DNA of 64,000 bases from Treponema sp. (GTDB taxonomy: Bacteria > Spirochaetota > Spirochaetia > Treponematales > Treponemataceae), in assembly GCA_016286365.1 (NCBI GenBank), contig JAEESN010000011.1, positions 1 to 64,000 of the forward strand, in the 5' to 3' direction. The notes beneath the pieces are model-generated. The model searched no databases. It worked only from the letters and a program-made list of their open reading frames with translations, and was not told the DNA's origin. This document shows, piece by piece, positions 1 through 8,446 of this stretch (position 1 is its first letter; the number at the start of each line of letters is the position of its first letter). The translations under genes and the position numbers were made by a program.

Positions 1-57
1 CACGCCCTTCCATTCGGGGTAATCATAACCGCTTGTGCCGATTAAAATTTCTGCCAT
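1..57 (-). CDS. DUF72 (YecE-like) family protein, N-terminal fragment
   Basis: Only the first 19 codons lie in the window; the gene reads leftwards off the edge. The peptide begins MAEILIGTSGYDYPEWKG, and IGTSG followed by a Y-x-x-W-K-G motif is the usual opening of the DUF72 (YecE) TIM-barrel family, whose biochemical role is not settled. The ATG is at 57-55. The assignment rests on this short motif alone. Confidence 0.7.
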   Translation of the reverse strand, partial: MAEILIGTSGYDYPEWKGV

Positions 58-122
58 ACTGATTATACTCTAAAATAATTAATCACAATCCGCAAGTAAA
101 AAATAATCACTACGAAAACCAT

Positions 123-152
123 AATCAACATAATTACAAAAATCAACATAAT
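123..152. repeat. Short direct repeat in an AT-rich leader region
   Basis: The 227-bp gap between the DUF72 start and the LytTR gene is AT-rich and rich in the word AATCA, which occurs about seven times between 80 and 178. AATCAACATAAT occurs exactly twice, at 123-134 and 141-152, 18 bp apart. It may be a binding-site cluster or simple low-complexity DNA; nothing else was seen in the gap. Confidence 0.4.
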
Positions 153-284
153 CACCAGAATCACACAGAAAAATCACCACTTATCCTCAAAAAAAGCCAC
201 TTGTCGCAGAAATTATCACAAGCTAAACTATTCATAATATACTCACAACCATGAAATGATTAATTATTTCTTAAGGAGATTTTA

Positions 285-752
285 GTGAAAACAGAAATCA
301 AAATCGAAAAATGCGAAAAACCATTCTGCGTGATTCATACTGCGGAAAAAACACGAGGCATAGAAGAAGTGGCAGAAAAAATCATGCGGATGGACGAAAG
401 CGGAAAGACGGTAATCATCTCTGGATGGGATAAGGATTACTGTGTGCAGATTCCGCGGGACGAAATTTTCAGAATCTACAGTCAGGATAAAAAGGTCTAC
501 GTTCAAACTCAAAAAGAAAACCTTCTTCTTAAAATGCGGCTTTATGAATTTGAAGAAATGGCCCGGGATTGCGGCTGGACAGATTTTATAAGGATTTCGA
601 ATACGGATATTGCAAACTTTTCTAAAGTAAAGGCGCTCGACATGTCATTAACTGGTATAGTGCGCGTGAACTTTACAGACGGAAGTAATGCAATGGTTTC
701 AAGACGGTATATGTCTAAAATAAAGGATCAGCTTACAATGGTCCGAAAATAA
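285..752 (+). CDS. LytTR-domain DNA-binding protein
   Basis: A 155-residue protein whose second half, about residues 65-150, matches a LytTR DNA-binding domain: basic strands, then FIRISNTDIANFSKVKAL and a closing VSRRYM. There is no receiver domain, so it is a stand-alone LytTR regulator rather than a response regulator. The start is GTG at 285, six bases after AAGGAG. A DUF3021 membrane protein follows 52 bp downstream; this pairing is common in Firmicutes and spirochaetes, where the membrane protein is thought to restrain the regulator. Target genes cannot be told from the sequence. Confidence 0.85.
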   Translation: MKTEIKIEKCEKPFCVIHTAEKTRGIEEVAEKIMRMDESGKTVIISGWDKDYCVQIPRDEIFRIYSQDKKVYVQTQKENLLLKMRLYEFEEMARDCGWTDFIRISNTDIANFSKVKALDMSLTGIVRVNFTDGSNAMVSRRYMSKIKDQLTMVRK

Positions 753-804
753 GCGGAGTTTAATAAGACTCTGGAAAAACAATAATTATTCTAAGGAGAA
801 AACT

Positions 805-1254
805 ATGTTAAATAAATTAATCAAAAGAGCGGTGATGGGATTTATCTACGGTATTTTTATAGGACAGACAATTCTTATACTTGAGTCCCTTTTCCAGGGA
901 AACGGAATGTTCAGCCCTTGTTCTGAATATCTTTTAGCACATACAGGAAGCGAAATTGCGGCAGTAATCTTACAGTACTTTATTACAGGAATCATCGGAA
1001 TCAGCTTTGCAGCAGGCACAGTGATTTTCGAAATTGACAGTTGGAGCATCGTCGGTCAGACAGCCCTCCACTTTGTAATCAATTCCGTAGTGATGTTCTT
1101 TGCAGGATTTTTCTGCGGCTGGTTCCCACATACAGTTAAAAGCACAGTCATCTGGTTTGCAGTGTTCATCGTGGTTTACATCATCATCTGGTTTTGCTTT
1201 ACAATGTACTACAAGAAAAAGACCCGCGAACTGAACGAAGTGATTAAGAAGTAA
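805..1254 (+). CDS. DUF3021 family membrane protein
   Basis: A 149-residue protein with about four hydrophobic membrane segments (roughly 8-28, 55-80, 88-108 and 112-135) and a Lys-rich cytoplasmic tail. Length and topology fit DUF3021, which typically sits next to a LytTR gene, as here. AAGGAG lies just before the ATG. It probably senses a membrane or ligand signal for the upstream LytTR protein; that role is inferred from neighbourhood. A strong terminator follows, closing a two-gene operon. Confidence 0.8.
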   Translation: MLNKLIKRAVMGFIYGIFIGQTILILESLFQGNGMFSPCSEYLLAHTGSEIAAVILQYFITGIIGISFAAGTVIFEIDSWSIVGQTALHFVINSVVMFFAGFFCGWFPHTVKSTVIWFAVFIVVYIIIWFCFTMYYKKKTRELNEVIKK

Positions 1255-1296
1255 AAATCAGCATTATCGACTTTTTAGATAAGAAAACATGCATTC

Positions 1297-1334
1297 AAAC
1301 CTGCTGTAAACAAAATTTACCGCAGGTTTTTTTT
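1297..1334 (+). terminator. Rho-independent terminator after the LytTR/DUF3021 operon
   Basis: AAACCTGC and GTAAA pair with TTTAC and GCAGGTTT around a short A-rich loop, and the right arm runs into eight T residues. It separates this operon from the infC promoter immediately downstream. Confidence 0.85.
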
Positions 1335-1347
1335 GATTTCTATTATA

Positions 1348-1376
1348 TAGACACATTTTACACAATTAATTATAAT
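1348..1376 (+). promoter_or_regulatory. Sigma-70-type promoter of the infC operon
   Basis: TAGACA at 1348-1353 and TATAAT at 1371-1376 are separated by exactly 17 bp. The predicted start leaves about 48 nt of leader, which contains the perfect dyad GTGTTTT-T-AAAACAC at 1405-1419 directly before the AGGAGG ribosome site. Confidence 0.75.
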
Positions 1377-1430
1377 GTAAAGATACACGCTATATGTTTA
1401 AAGAGTGTTTTTAAAACACCAGGAGGAAAA

Positions 1431-1973
1431 TTGGCATACGTGAATACTAATATCAACAACAAAAACGGACAGAGAATCAACGAAATGATTCGCGTTCGCG
1501 AGGTACGTCTTATTGATGACGAGGGAAATCAGTTAGGCATTGTTGCTACACAGGAAGCCCTCAACATGGCAAAAGACAAGGATCTTGACCTTGTTGAAGT
1601 TTCACCGAATGCTAACCCACCGGTTTGTAAAATACTTGATTATGGCAAATACCGATTCGAACAGGAAAAAAAGCTCCGTGACGCCAAGAAGAATCAGAAG
1701 GTATTAAAGCTCAAGGAAATCCGCATGCAGCCTAAAATTGGATCTGGAGACCTTGATACTAAAGCCAAACATATACAGGAATTCCTTAACGAAGGCGATA
1801 AGGTAAAAGTTACCATCCGTTTCCGCGGACGTGAACTTGCACATACCGACCTTGGTTTTGAAGTTCTGAATGAGGTGTTAAAGCGACTTACCTCGGCGTA
1901 CAACATCGATAAGCCTGCCGCTATGGACGGAAGAAACATGTCGATGACAATCTCAGCAAAAGCCGCAAAATAA
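1431..1973 (+). CDS. infC: Translation initiation factor IF-3
   Basis: A 180-residue protein with the IF-3 N-terminal domain ([41 protein letters not shown]) and the C-terminal domain ([18 protein letters not shown]). IF-3 binds the 30S subunit and proofreads start-codon selection. It begins with TTG at 1431 behind a perfect AGGAGG, with no in-frame ATG at the N-terminus. Non-ATG starts are the known basis of infC self-regulation in enterobacteria; the same logic may apply here. It leads rpmI and rplT, the conserved order. Confidence 0.97.
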   Translation: MAYVNTNINNKNGQRINEMIRVREVRLIDDEGNQLGIVATQEALNMAKDKDLDLVEVSPNANPPVCKILDYGKYRFEQEKKLRDAKKNQKVLKLKEIRMQPKIGSGDLDTKAKHIQEFLNEGDKVKVTIRFRGRELAHTDLGFEVLNEVLKRLTSAYNIDKPAAMDGRNMSMTISAKAAK

Positions 1974-1984
1974 GAGGTTAAAAA

Positions 1985-2185
1985 ATGCCTAAAATGAAGA
2001 CAAAAAAGTCAGCTGCTAAACGTTACTCTTTAACTGGCACTGGCAAAGTTAAGCACAAGAAGCAGAACCTTCGTCATATTTTGACAAAGCGTTCACCAAA
2101 AAGAAAGAGAAACTTGCGCGCAGCAGGTTATGTTGATGAAGCTGATGCAAAGAAAATCAGAAAGCAGATGCTTCCATACGGTTAA
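1985..2185 (+). CDS. rpmI: Large subunit ribosomal protein bL35
   Basis: A 66-residue, very basic protein beginning [20 protein letters not shown] and containing the L35 signature [12 protein letters not shown]. It is a 50S component of normal length. The gene lies 11 bp after infC and 12 bp before rplT, behind an AGAGG ribosome site. Confidence 0.97.
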   Translation: MPKMKTKKSAAKRYSLTGTGKVKHKKQNLRHILTKRSPKRKRNLRAAGYVDEADAKKIRKQMLPYG

Positions 2186-2197
2186 TGAGGTGGATAA

Positions 2198-2557
2198 ATG
2201 TCAAGAGCAATAGACGGAACAAAAAGAAAGAATCGCCGTATTAAGATTTTAAAACTCGCTAAGGGTTTCCGTGGCGACAGAAAATCAAATTATAAACCGG
2301 CAAAAGACGCTGTTACAAAAGCACTTAATCACGCTTATGTAGATCGTCACGACAAGAAACATGAATTCCGCACTTTATGGATTTCTCGTATTAACGCAGC
2401 AGTTCGTGAAGAAGGAATCACATATTCTCAGTTTATCAACGGGGTTAACAAAGCAGGTATTAAATTGAACCGCAAGGCTCTCTCTAATATGGCTATTGAA
2501 GATCCTGCTGCTTTTAAGGCTGTTGTAGAAGCTGCCAAAAAAGCAATAAAGGCATAA
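2198..2557 (+). CDS. rplT: Large subunit ribosomal protein bL20
   Basis: A 119-residue basic protein with typical L20 features: RRIKILKLAKGFRGDRKSNY near the start and LWISRINAAVREEGITYSQF in the middle. L20 is a primary 50S assembly protein and in several bacteria represses its own operon by binding the infC leader. Normal length, third gene of the operon, with AGGTGG before the ATG. Confidence 0.97.
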   Translation: MSRAIDGTKRKNRRIKILKLAKGFRGDRKSNYKPAKDAVTKALNHAYVDRHDKKHEFRTLWISRINAAVREEGITYSQFINGVNKAGIKLNRKALSNMAIEDPAAFKAVVEAAKKAIKA

Positions 2558-2561
2558 GCCT

Positions 2562-3110
2562 ATGAATACACTCGATCAGGTTTTACTTCTTGAACAGAAG
2601 GTAGAAAGCGCTGTTGAAAAGATTCAGCAGCTGCAAGCCGAAAACGATGCTCTTCGCAAAAAGTGTGACGAGCTCACAAATGCGCTTTCGGCAAAGTCGG
2701 AGCAGCTTTCTTCTTTTGAGACAGATTCAAGCCGGATCGAGACTGGTATTCAAAAAGCACTTGACCGCCTGAATTCAATTGAAGATTCAATTTTGAAGTC
2801 GGAAGGTCAGGTGCAGATTCCTTCCAATAAATCAGATGCAAAATCAGAAGTAAAATCTGAATCAAAACCAGAAACAAAATCACAGACAATTTCTAATCAG
2901 AACGAAAGCTATTCAAATCCTACTGTACAGGTAGTTCAGGATTTTAATTCAATGGATAATCTTGAGGAAACTTCCGAAGACGATAATCAGAACGAAAATC
3001 AGGCAGAAGATTCAACAGCTATGGACGATTCAACAGACGAACCTATGGAAGAACCTTTTGCAGAAGAAGATAATCCTCAGGATGAAGATTTAGGATTCGA
3101 TATTTTCTAA
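2562..3110 (+). CDS. Coiled-coil protein with acidic tail, upstream of zapA
   Basis: A 182-residue protein without an assignable domain. Residues 5-75 form a likely coiled coil (heptad-like, rich in L, Q, E and K). The middle is a KSE/KPE-type low-complexity stretch, and the last 50 residues are strongly acidic (E, D, N) ending in GFDIF. It starts 4 bp after rplT and its stop overlaps the zapA start (TAATGG). Coiled-coil proteins beside zapA in spirochaetes may act in division, for example as a ZapB-like or FtsZ-associated partner; this is a guess from context. Confidence 0.7.
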   Translation: MNTLDQVLLLEQKVESAVEKIQQLQAENDALRKKCDELTNALSAKSEQLSSFETDSSRIETGIQKALDRLNSIEDSILKSEGQVQIPSNKSDAKSEVKSESKPETKSQTISNQNESYSNPTVQVVQDFNSMDNLEETSEDDNQNENQAEDSTAMDDSTDEPMEEPFAEEDNPQDEDLGFDIF

Positions 3111-3451
3111 TGGGTAAATTACACATCAATCTTTTAGGAACATCATTTACAATTCAGGCAAGCGAAGATACAGAATATCTTACAAAGCTTTTGGGTTATT
3201 ATGAGCGAATCACAAAAGACGTAAGTAAAATCAATTCTGTAAAAACTCCGCTCCAGACATCAATACTTTCAGGCATAATGCTCTGCGACGAATTGTACAA
3301 GGAAAAAACTAAGTCCGCAGAATTAACAAAAGCAAACTCATCAAATGCCGGCCGCAATAACAACGACGAAAGCGAAGAAAAATCAAGAAGTGACGAAGAA
3401 GTAAAAAAGCGCACTTTAGAGATGATAGATAAAATCAATAAGGTATTATAA
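3110..3451 (+). CDS. zapA: Cell division protein ZapA
   Basis: A 113-residue protein with a ZapA N-terminal domain (LHINLLGTSFTIQASEDTEYL), a central helix and a charged coiled-coil tail. ZapA crosslinks FtsZ filaments at the Z-ring. Length is in the family range. The ATG overlaps the previous stop, so it is probably translationally coupled to the coiled-coil gene. Confidence 0.85.
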   Translation: MGKLHINLLGTSFTIQASEDTEYLTKLLGYYERITKDVSKINSVKTPLQTSILSGIMLCDELYKEKTKSAELTKANSSNAGRNNNDESEEKSRSDEEVKKRTLEMIDKINKVL

Positions 3452-3907
3452 TTGGAAACCCACATCTGGATAGACGCAGACTCGTGCCCGCTAATGGTAC
3501 GAAATCATACAGTAAAGGAAGCCTCTAGATTAAACATTGGCGTAAGCTTTGTTGCAAATAAAAAAATAGGCTGCGACTACTCCCCTTTTAATATGATTGT
3601 ATGTTCAAACGAAAAAGATGCCGCAGATAATTACATACTTTTAAACGCAAAACAAAACGACCTTGTTATTACGCGAGACATTGTTTTTGCCGCAAAGCTT
3701 GTAGAAAAAAATATTGTCTGCATAAACGACAGGGGAACAACTTTTAACAAGGATAATATAAAAACACTTCTTTCGAACCGCGATTTTGATTTGCAGCTTG
3801 CACAGATGGGACTTTCAAAACACTTTAACGAAGGCTACGATAAAAAAAAGTTTGAAAGCTTTGCAAACTCTTTTGATAAGGCTATTCACCAGCTGTTAAA
3901 AAATTAA
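3452..3907 (+). CDS. YaiI/YqxD (DUF188) family protein
   Basis: A 151-residue protein beginning METHIWIDADSCP, with the DUF188 features WIDADSCP, the DLVITRDI segment and the RG-x-x-F block. The family has a PIN-like fold; a nuclease role is suspected, not established. It starts with TTG directly after the zapA stop, with no spacer, so it relies on coupling. A weak hairpin follows. Confidence 0.85.
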   Translation: METHIWIDADSCPLMVRNHTVKEASRLNIGVSFVANKKIGCDYSPFNMIVCSNEKDAADNYILLNAKQNDLVITRDIVFAAKLVEKNIVCINDRGTTFNKDNIKTLLSNRDFDLQLAQMGLSKHFNEGYDKKKFESFANSFDKAIHQLLKN

Positions 3908-3932
3908 GGCGGACATTTCTGCCCACCTTTTT
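3905..3932 (+). terminator. Imperfect terminator hairpin between convergent genes
   Basis: AAGGCGG pairs with CCACCTT with one mismatch, followed by a T-rich run. It sits between the DUF188 gene and the convergent HD-GYP gene and may serve both. Confidence 0.45.
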
Positions 3933-3947
3933 ATTAATTATTCCGAT

Positions 3948-5189
3948 TTATTCATCATCATCAGGATATGCCATCTGAATAGAACAGATTCGGTCGCGCA
4001 CCTGCATGAATGCAAGAACAATTTCGGGGTCAAAATGCTTTCCGGAATTATTCTGGATTTCTGCAAATGAATCTTCGATTGTCCACGACTCCTTATAACA
4101 TCTCTTATGGCTCAAAGCATCGTAAACATCGGCAACAGCTACAATTCGTGCCGCAAGAGGGATGTCTGTTCCAGAAAGCGGTGTTGTTTTTGGAAGCCCG
4201 TCTTTAATTGAAAACTGTTTTAAATCAATATTTCCAGGATATCCGGATTCTCCTCCATCCCATCTGTCGTGGTGATGAAGAGCAATGTCCTGAGCCATCT
4301 GATCAAGGAAGCTTTCCGGTGGATCAAAGAGCTGGGCACCAATACAGGTGTGTCCCTTCATGATATTTCTTTCTTCCTCTGTAAAACGAGGGAATGCTTT
4401 TTTAAGAATGATATCCGAAATACCAACCTTTCCTACGTCGTGGAATTTAGCGGCAATCTTTAAGGTATCGCGGTATTTGTGCATTTCTTCCTGCGGAATA
4501 TTGTGATTGAATGCCCATCGGTCATAAATTTCGAGGGCAAAAGAAGAAACGCGTTCTACGTGAGGGAAAGTTTCCTTTGGATCACGGAATTCTGCCATCT
4601 TGAGCATGCGTTTTACCATGTTTGATGTAAGATATGCATGCTGTAAAGCCTGAACTGCGCTCGAAGCAAAGTGTGCAATTAAAAGTTCTGCTTCTTCGTC
4701 AAAAGAAATGACATTGCCCTTTTCATCCTGAGCGTTGATTATCTGAAGAACACCAAGAAGTTTACCGTTTGCCATTTTAAGAGGCAGGGTATACATTGAT
4801 TTTGTTCTATAATCTGTTGTGATATCTGTGTTTTTATTGAACTGATATGGAGAAGATTCAGGAATTTCGTAACAATCCTGGATGTTTAAAGGCTTTCCGT
4901 GCTTTGCTACATAGCCGCAAATCTGTTTTTCGTTGATTGGAAATGTGAAAACTGTGTAAGGAAGCTTTTCGCCGGGAGCAAGTTCACGTAAATGAGTATC
5001 ATTCTGGCCGTACTTAATCTTTAATTTATCGCCTTCTGCAACATAGATGGAACCGGCATCTGCATTAACAATACGCCTTGTTTCTGTGAGAATGCGTTCA
5101 AGAAGGACATCAACGTCCTGAATTTCACCTAATTGTCTTTCTATCTCAATAATTTTCTGGAGTTTATCATCTCTGGTAGAAGCTTCCAT
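3948..5189 (-). CDS. GAF/HD-GYP cyclic-di-GMP phosphodiesterase
   Basis: A 413-residue cytosolic protein. Residues about 20-185 form a GAF sensor domain. Residues about 200-395 form an HD-GYP domain with first His at 210, FHDVGK at 249-254, KGH at 278-280, HHHDRW at 305-310 and GYP at 316-318. The metal ligands and the GYP motif that define cyclic-di-GMP hydrolases are intact. The bound GAF ligand is unknown. It is monocistronic, with its own upstream gap and no membrane segment. Confidence 0.9.
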   Translation of the reverse strand: MEASTRDDKLQKIIEIERQLGEIQDVDVLLERILTETRRIVNADAGSIYVAEGDKLKIKYGQNDTHLRELAPGEKLPYTVFTFPINEKQICGYVAKHGKPLNIQDCYEIPESSPYQFNKNTDITTDYRTKSMYTLPLKMANGKLLGVLQIINAQDEKGNVISFDEEAELLIAHFASSAVQALQHAYLTSNMVKRMLKMAEFRDPKETFPHVERVSSFALEIYDRWAFNHNIPQEEMHKYRDTLKIAAKFHDVGKVGISDIILKKAFPRFTEEERNIMKGHTCIGAQLFDPPESFLDQMAQDIALHHHDRWDGGESGYPGNIDLKQFSIKDGLPKTTPLSGTDIPLAARIVAVADVYDALSHKRCYKESWTIEDSFAEIQNNSGKHFDPEIVLAFMQVRDRICSIQMAYPDDDE

Positions 5190-5248
5190 AACAATTCCTT
5201 TTAAACACTATTTATATATATTTTAATATACTTTATTATCGGAAAAAA

Positions 5249-6100
5249 TCAAGATAAAAACGATGATTGTTTTTGAATAATTGCAAAAAAAATCGGGCCC
5301 GCTCCGTCCTGTCTGTCGGGCAAAATCTGATATCCGTACTTAGTTTTCTCTGTTCCGGGCTTTTTAAAGCTTGTAAATGCCTTTATTTCGTCCATATCTG
5401 CACATTCTTCAAGGATTTTAAAGGCCTGTCCCCCCTGATTATATTTTTTTATGAGCCGCTCAATCATTTCGTCGTTTTCTACGGGACTTAAGGCACAGGT
5501 TGAATATAAAAGAATTCCGCCGACTTCCAAAAGCCTGTATGCACCCGACAAAAGTGCCCATTCTTCCATTGCAACAGTTTTTATGCGGGATTTTGTCCAG
5601 ATATTCAGATACTTTGGGTCTAAAAATACGTGGCGTTCAGAGGAGCATGGAGCGTCGAGTAAGATTCTGTCAAAGCATTCTGATTGTCTTGTGCACCAGG
5701 TAGCGCCATCAGAACAGGAAGTTTTTATTCTTTCGCTTATGCTTTGTGGAAGGCATTCTTCTACAACTACATCAAGGCGGTGCTTTCGTTCGGGGGAGCG
5801 TTCATTAGAAAAAAGTGTGGCATCTTCGTCCATTCTGGAAGCAAGAACAAGGGTTTTTCCGCCCGGCGCTGCACATAAATCAAGGATATTTTTTGCACCT
5901 TTAAGCGGAAGATTTAATGCAGCATAAACGCTCGCAGAATCAAGAAAATACGATTTCTGGCTGCCTTCTATTTTATACTCTACACTCTGATTTTCTTCGC
6001 CGAATGATTTTTTTAATTCTTCCCATCGCGCCCCGAAAATTTCTGTATAGTATTCATCAAAGGCCTCTCTTCCCATCTGGCCGTTTTTTTTATTCTTCAC
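5249..6100 (-). CDS. NOL1/NOP2/Sun-type RNA m5C methyltransferase
   Basis: A 283-residue SAM-dependent enzyme. The SAM-binding motif is ILDLCAAPGGKT, followed by the DAPCSSERH and YSTCALSPVEND motifs, each with a Cys used by this family for catalysis and product release on cytosine-5. It lacks a PUA or NusB extension, so it is a compact NSUN4-like or RsmB/F-like form, and the rRNA or tRNA target cannot be named. It starts 17 bp downstream of the GH3 gene end. Confidence 0.88.
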   Translation of the reverse strand: MKNKKNGQMGREAFDEYYTEIFGARWEELKKSFGEENQSVEYKIEGSQKSYFLDSASVYAALNLPLKGAKNILDLCAAPGGKTLVLASRMDEDATLFSNERSPERKHRLDVVVEECLPQSISERIKTSCSDGATWCTRQSECFDRILLDAPCSSERHVFLDPKYLNIWTKSRIKTVAMEEWALLSGAYRLLEVGGILLYSTCALSPVENDEMIERLIKKYNQGGQAFKILEECADMDEIKAFTSFKKPGTEKTKYGYQILPDRQDGAGPIFFAIIQKQSSFLS

Positions 6101-6117
6101 ACGCTAATCCTTTTAAA

Positions 6118-7449
6118 TTACAAATGCTCTTTATTAAACAAAACGTTTTCTTCTTTTGCCTGATTAAATGCCTTCTCTCTCTGAGCAACATCTTTTTTAA
6201 AAGCAACCGGCATGATCATCATCTTAGCGTCATCAGTTTTTCTATACTCAAGAAGGCCAGCCTTTAATTTATAATCAGTTATGCGTTTAAGAGAATCATC
6301 AATCTTTTTAAGAAATTCCGGATCTTCTTCTGCCTTCTTTTTTAAAATCTTAACCGCTTTTAAAATTCGCTTATCGCTCACCATGATGCAGTCAATTCCC
6401 GCATCGATTGCAAGAACAACAGCCTTTTCTTCGGGATATCCGTTTTTACTCAAAGCTGCCATAAAAATATCATCAGAAAAAATAATGCCCGAATACCCAA
6501 ACTCACCACGCAAAATTTGAGTAACCCATATTTTAGAAAGACACGAAGGAACACCCTTATCTACAGAATCAACAATTGCATGAGACATAAGGATTCCGGC
6601 AGGATTTTGGGCAATAAGACTTTTAAATGGAGCTAAAAGTTCTGTAAGATTTTCTCCTTCTGCTTTTATTAAAGGAAGCCCTGTATGAGGGTCTGTATTT
6701 GTGTTACCGGGAAAGTGTTTTGCAACAGCAGCAATTTTATTATCCTCGTATGCATTTATGCACTGCCTTGAAAACCTGATTACATCTTCAAGATTTCCAA
6801 AACTTCTGTCGCCAAGAAAATCCTGATTATTTTTTGTAGAAGCTTCTGTTACCGGGGCAAGGTTCATTGTAAAGCCAAGCTGGGAAAGTTGGATTGCCTG
6901 TAATTCATAAAGTTTATAAGCCTCTTCTTCTGTAAGCTTTTTTGAAACTTCTTCGCACGAAATTAAGCGCGCATTGATTGATTTTAATCTGTTTACTACC
7001 CCACCCTCGTGATCGATTGCTAAAAACGGCGGAATCTTTTTATTCTGAATGCAGTAGGAATTGATTGATGAAGTAAAGCCCATAATTTCTTTTGGAGTCT
7101 CTGCAAGATTAAATCCAAAAAATAAATAGCCGCCTGGGATTAAAGCTTTATTTTCTACAGAAGTTTCTTCGAGTTCTTCTACAGGGTAAAAGGTTTTGTT
7201 TCCATCTAAGTTTACAATAAAAAGCTGACTGATTTTTTCTTCGAGTGTGAGTGTGTTTATAAAAGTTTTATATGCTTCTTCCTTCTGTTTTTTTACTTTC
7301 CATGCATATTCATAAACTTTAGCCGCATTCTGCCTCATAGCCTGGTCGTATAAATCAGCTTTAGAAGGACCTTTTTCGCCACATGATGTAAGGATTAAAA
7401 ATATAAATGATAAAAGCGAGAACAAAAAGATTTTATTAATAAACTTCAT
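6118..7449 (-). CDS. Glycoside hydrolase family 3 lipoprotein (NagZ-like)
   Basis: A 443-residue protein beginning MKFINKIF with a lipobox ending ILTSC, so an exported lipoprotein. The GH3 barrel is shown by AIDHEGG, KHFPGNTNTDPHTGLP and the nucleophile region SDDIFMAAL. NagZ relatives remove N-acetylglucosamine from muropeptides; the KHFPG...H stretch fits that subgroup, although NagZ itself is usually cytosolic. The start is placed at the ATG with GGAAG six bases upstream, not at the ATG four codons earlier. It probably works on peptidoglycan or dietary glycan. Confidence 0.85.
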   Translation of the reverse strand: MKFINKIFLFSLLSFIFLILTSCGEKGPSKADLYDQAMRQNAAKVYEYAWKVKKQKEEAYKTFINTLTLEEKISQLFIVNLDGNKTFYPVEELEETSVENKALIPGGYLFFGFNLAETPKEIMGFTSSINSYCIQNKKIPPFLAIDHEGGVVNRLKSINARLISCEEVSKKLTEEEAYKLYELQAIQLSQLGFTMNLAPVTEASTKNNQDFLGDRSFGNLEDVIRFSRQCINAYEDNKIAAVAKHFPGNTNTDPHTGLPLIKAEGENLTELLAPFKSLIAQNPAGILMSHAIVDSVDKGVPSCLSKIWVTQILRGEFGYSGIIFSDDIFMAALSKNGYPEEKAVVLAIDAGIDCIMVSDKRILKAVKILKKKAEEDPEFLKKIDDSLKRITDYKLKAGLLEYRKTDDAKMMIMPVAFKKDVAQREKAFNQAKEENVLFNKEHL

Positions 7450-7558
7450 TTTTACTTCCATAAGAAAAACAGAATCAAACCTCTAAGCGGGAAAAATCGA
7501 TCATCCGGCAAGTTTAATTCTTCTATATACTGATGATTATATCAAAAAAAAATCAGTA

Positions 7559-7588
7559 TTGAAATATGACTTATTAAATTGATATAAT
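7559..7588 (+). promoter_or_regulatory. Promoter giving a probable leaderless SDR transcript
   Basis: TTGAAA at 7559-7564 and TATAAT at 7583-7588 are 18 bp apart. The expected start site is about 7595, which is the A of the ATG, and no ribosome-binding site is present upstream. The mRNA is therefore likely leaderless. Confidence 0.65.
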
Positions 7589-7594
7589 ATTCTT

Positions 7595-8446
7595 ATGAAA
7601 AACGTCGCAATCATAACAGGCGCAAGCTCAGGTCTTGGAGAGGAATTTACAAAGCAGATTTCTTTAAAATCTGATTATGATGAAATCTGGATTATTGCAC
7701 GCAGAAAAGAAAAACTGGAAGAGCTCAGTAAAAAAATCAACGAATCAAAAAATTTTAAACTCGTTCGCCCTGTCCCGATGGATATAAGCGGAAAAGACGG
7801 AGTACAGAGATTCAAAACTTTTATAGAAAAAGAAGATGCTGCGCTCAGAAAAATAGAAAGCGGAATAGAAATCAAACTTCTTATAAACAATGCAGGCTTT
7901 GGAACCTACGGACCTTTTGCAGAAACTTCGCCCGACCGAGAAATGGATATGATTGACTTAAACTGCACTTCGCTAACAGGAATGTGCGGAACCTGTCTTC
8001 CATATATGAAAAAGGGAGCAGTACTCATAAACACAGCAAGCCTTGCAGCCTTTCTTCCTCTTGGAAACTTTGCAGCATATGCAGCATCTAAATCTTATGT
8101 ATTAAGTTTTTCGCTCGCCCTTGCAGCAGAATTAAAAGAAAGAGGAATTAAAGTTTGTGCACTCTGCCCTGGCTCTGTAAGCACTGAATTTGCAAATGTT
8201 GCTTCGAACGGTGCCAGAAAAGAAGTAAAAGGCGGATTTCCTCCTCAAAAAGTTGTAACTCAATGCATTAAACGTGCTTTTAAAGGTAGGCGCGTTTCTT
8301 TATATAGAACTAAATGGAAGTTCTCCGCTTTTATGAGCCGTTTTATTTCGGGCTATGCGGGTGCCAGATTCACATATAAATACAATAAACGTCCTCATAA
8401 TCCAGATAAGGATATGCAGACTGTAGACGCTGGAGATTTTTTATGA
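7595..8446 (+). CDS. Short-chain dehydrogenase/reductase
   Basis: A 283-residue classical-type SDR. TGASSGLG near the N-terminus is the NAD(P)-binding glycine motif, NNAGFG follows, and YAASKSY holds the catalytic Tyr and Lys, preceded by a Ser in NTASLA. SGYAG-x-RF near the C-terminus resembles the DltE/SadH-like cytosolic SDRs. The substrate is unknown. It heads a three-gene operon with a lipoprotein and a patatin-like enzyme, overlapping the next gene by four bases (ATGA). Confidence 0.88.
   Translation: MKNVAIITGASSGLGEEFTKQISLKSDYDEIWIIARRKEKLEELSKKINESKNFKLVRPVPMDISGKDGVQRFKTFIEKEDAALRKIESGIEIKLLINNAGFGTYGPFAETSPDREMDMIDLNCTSLTGMCGTCLPYMKKGAVLINTASLAAFLPLGNFAAYAASKSYVLSFSLALAAELKERGIKVCALCPGSVSTEFANVASNGARKEVKGGFPPQKVVTQCIKRAFKGRRVSLYRTKWKFSAFMSRFISGYAGARFTYKYNKRPHNPDKDMQTVDAGDFL

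Noticed and set aside
123..152. Short AATCA-rich repeats as a possible CRISPR or origin
   Set aside because: Only two exact 12-bp copies, uneven spacing, and no DnaA-box pattern or adjacent dnaA or cas genes.
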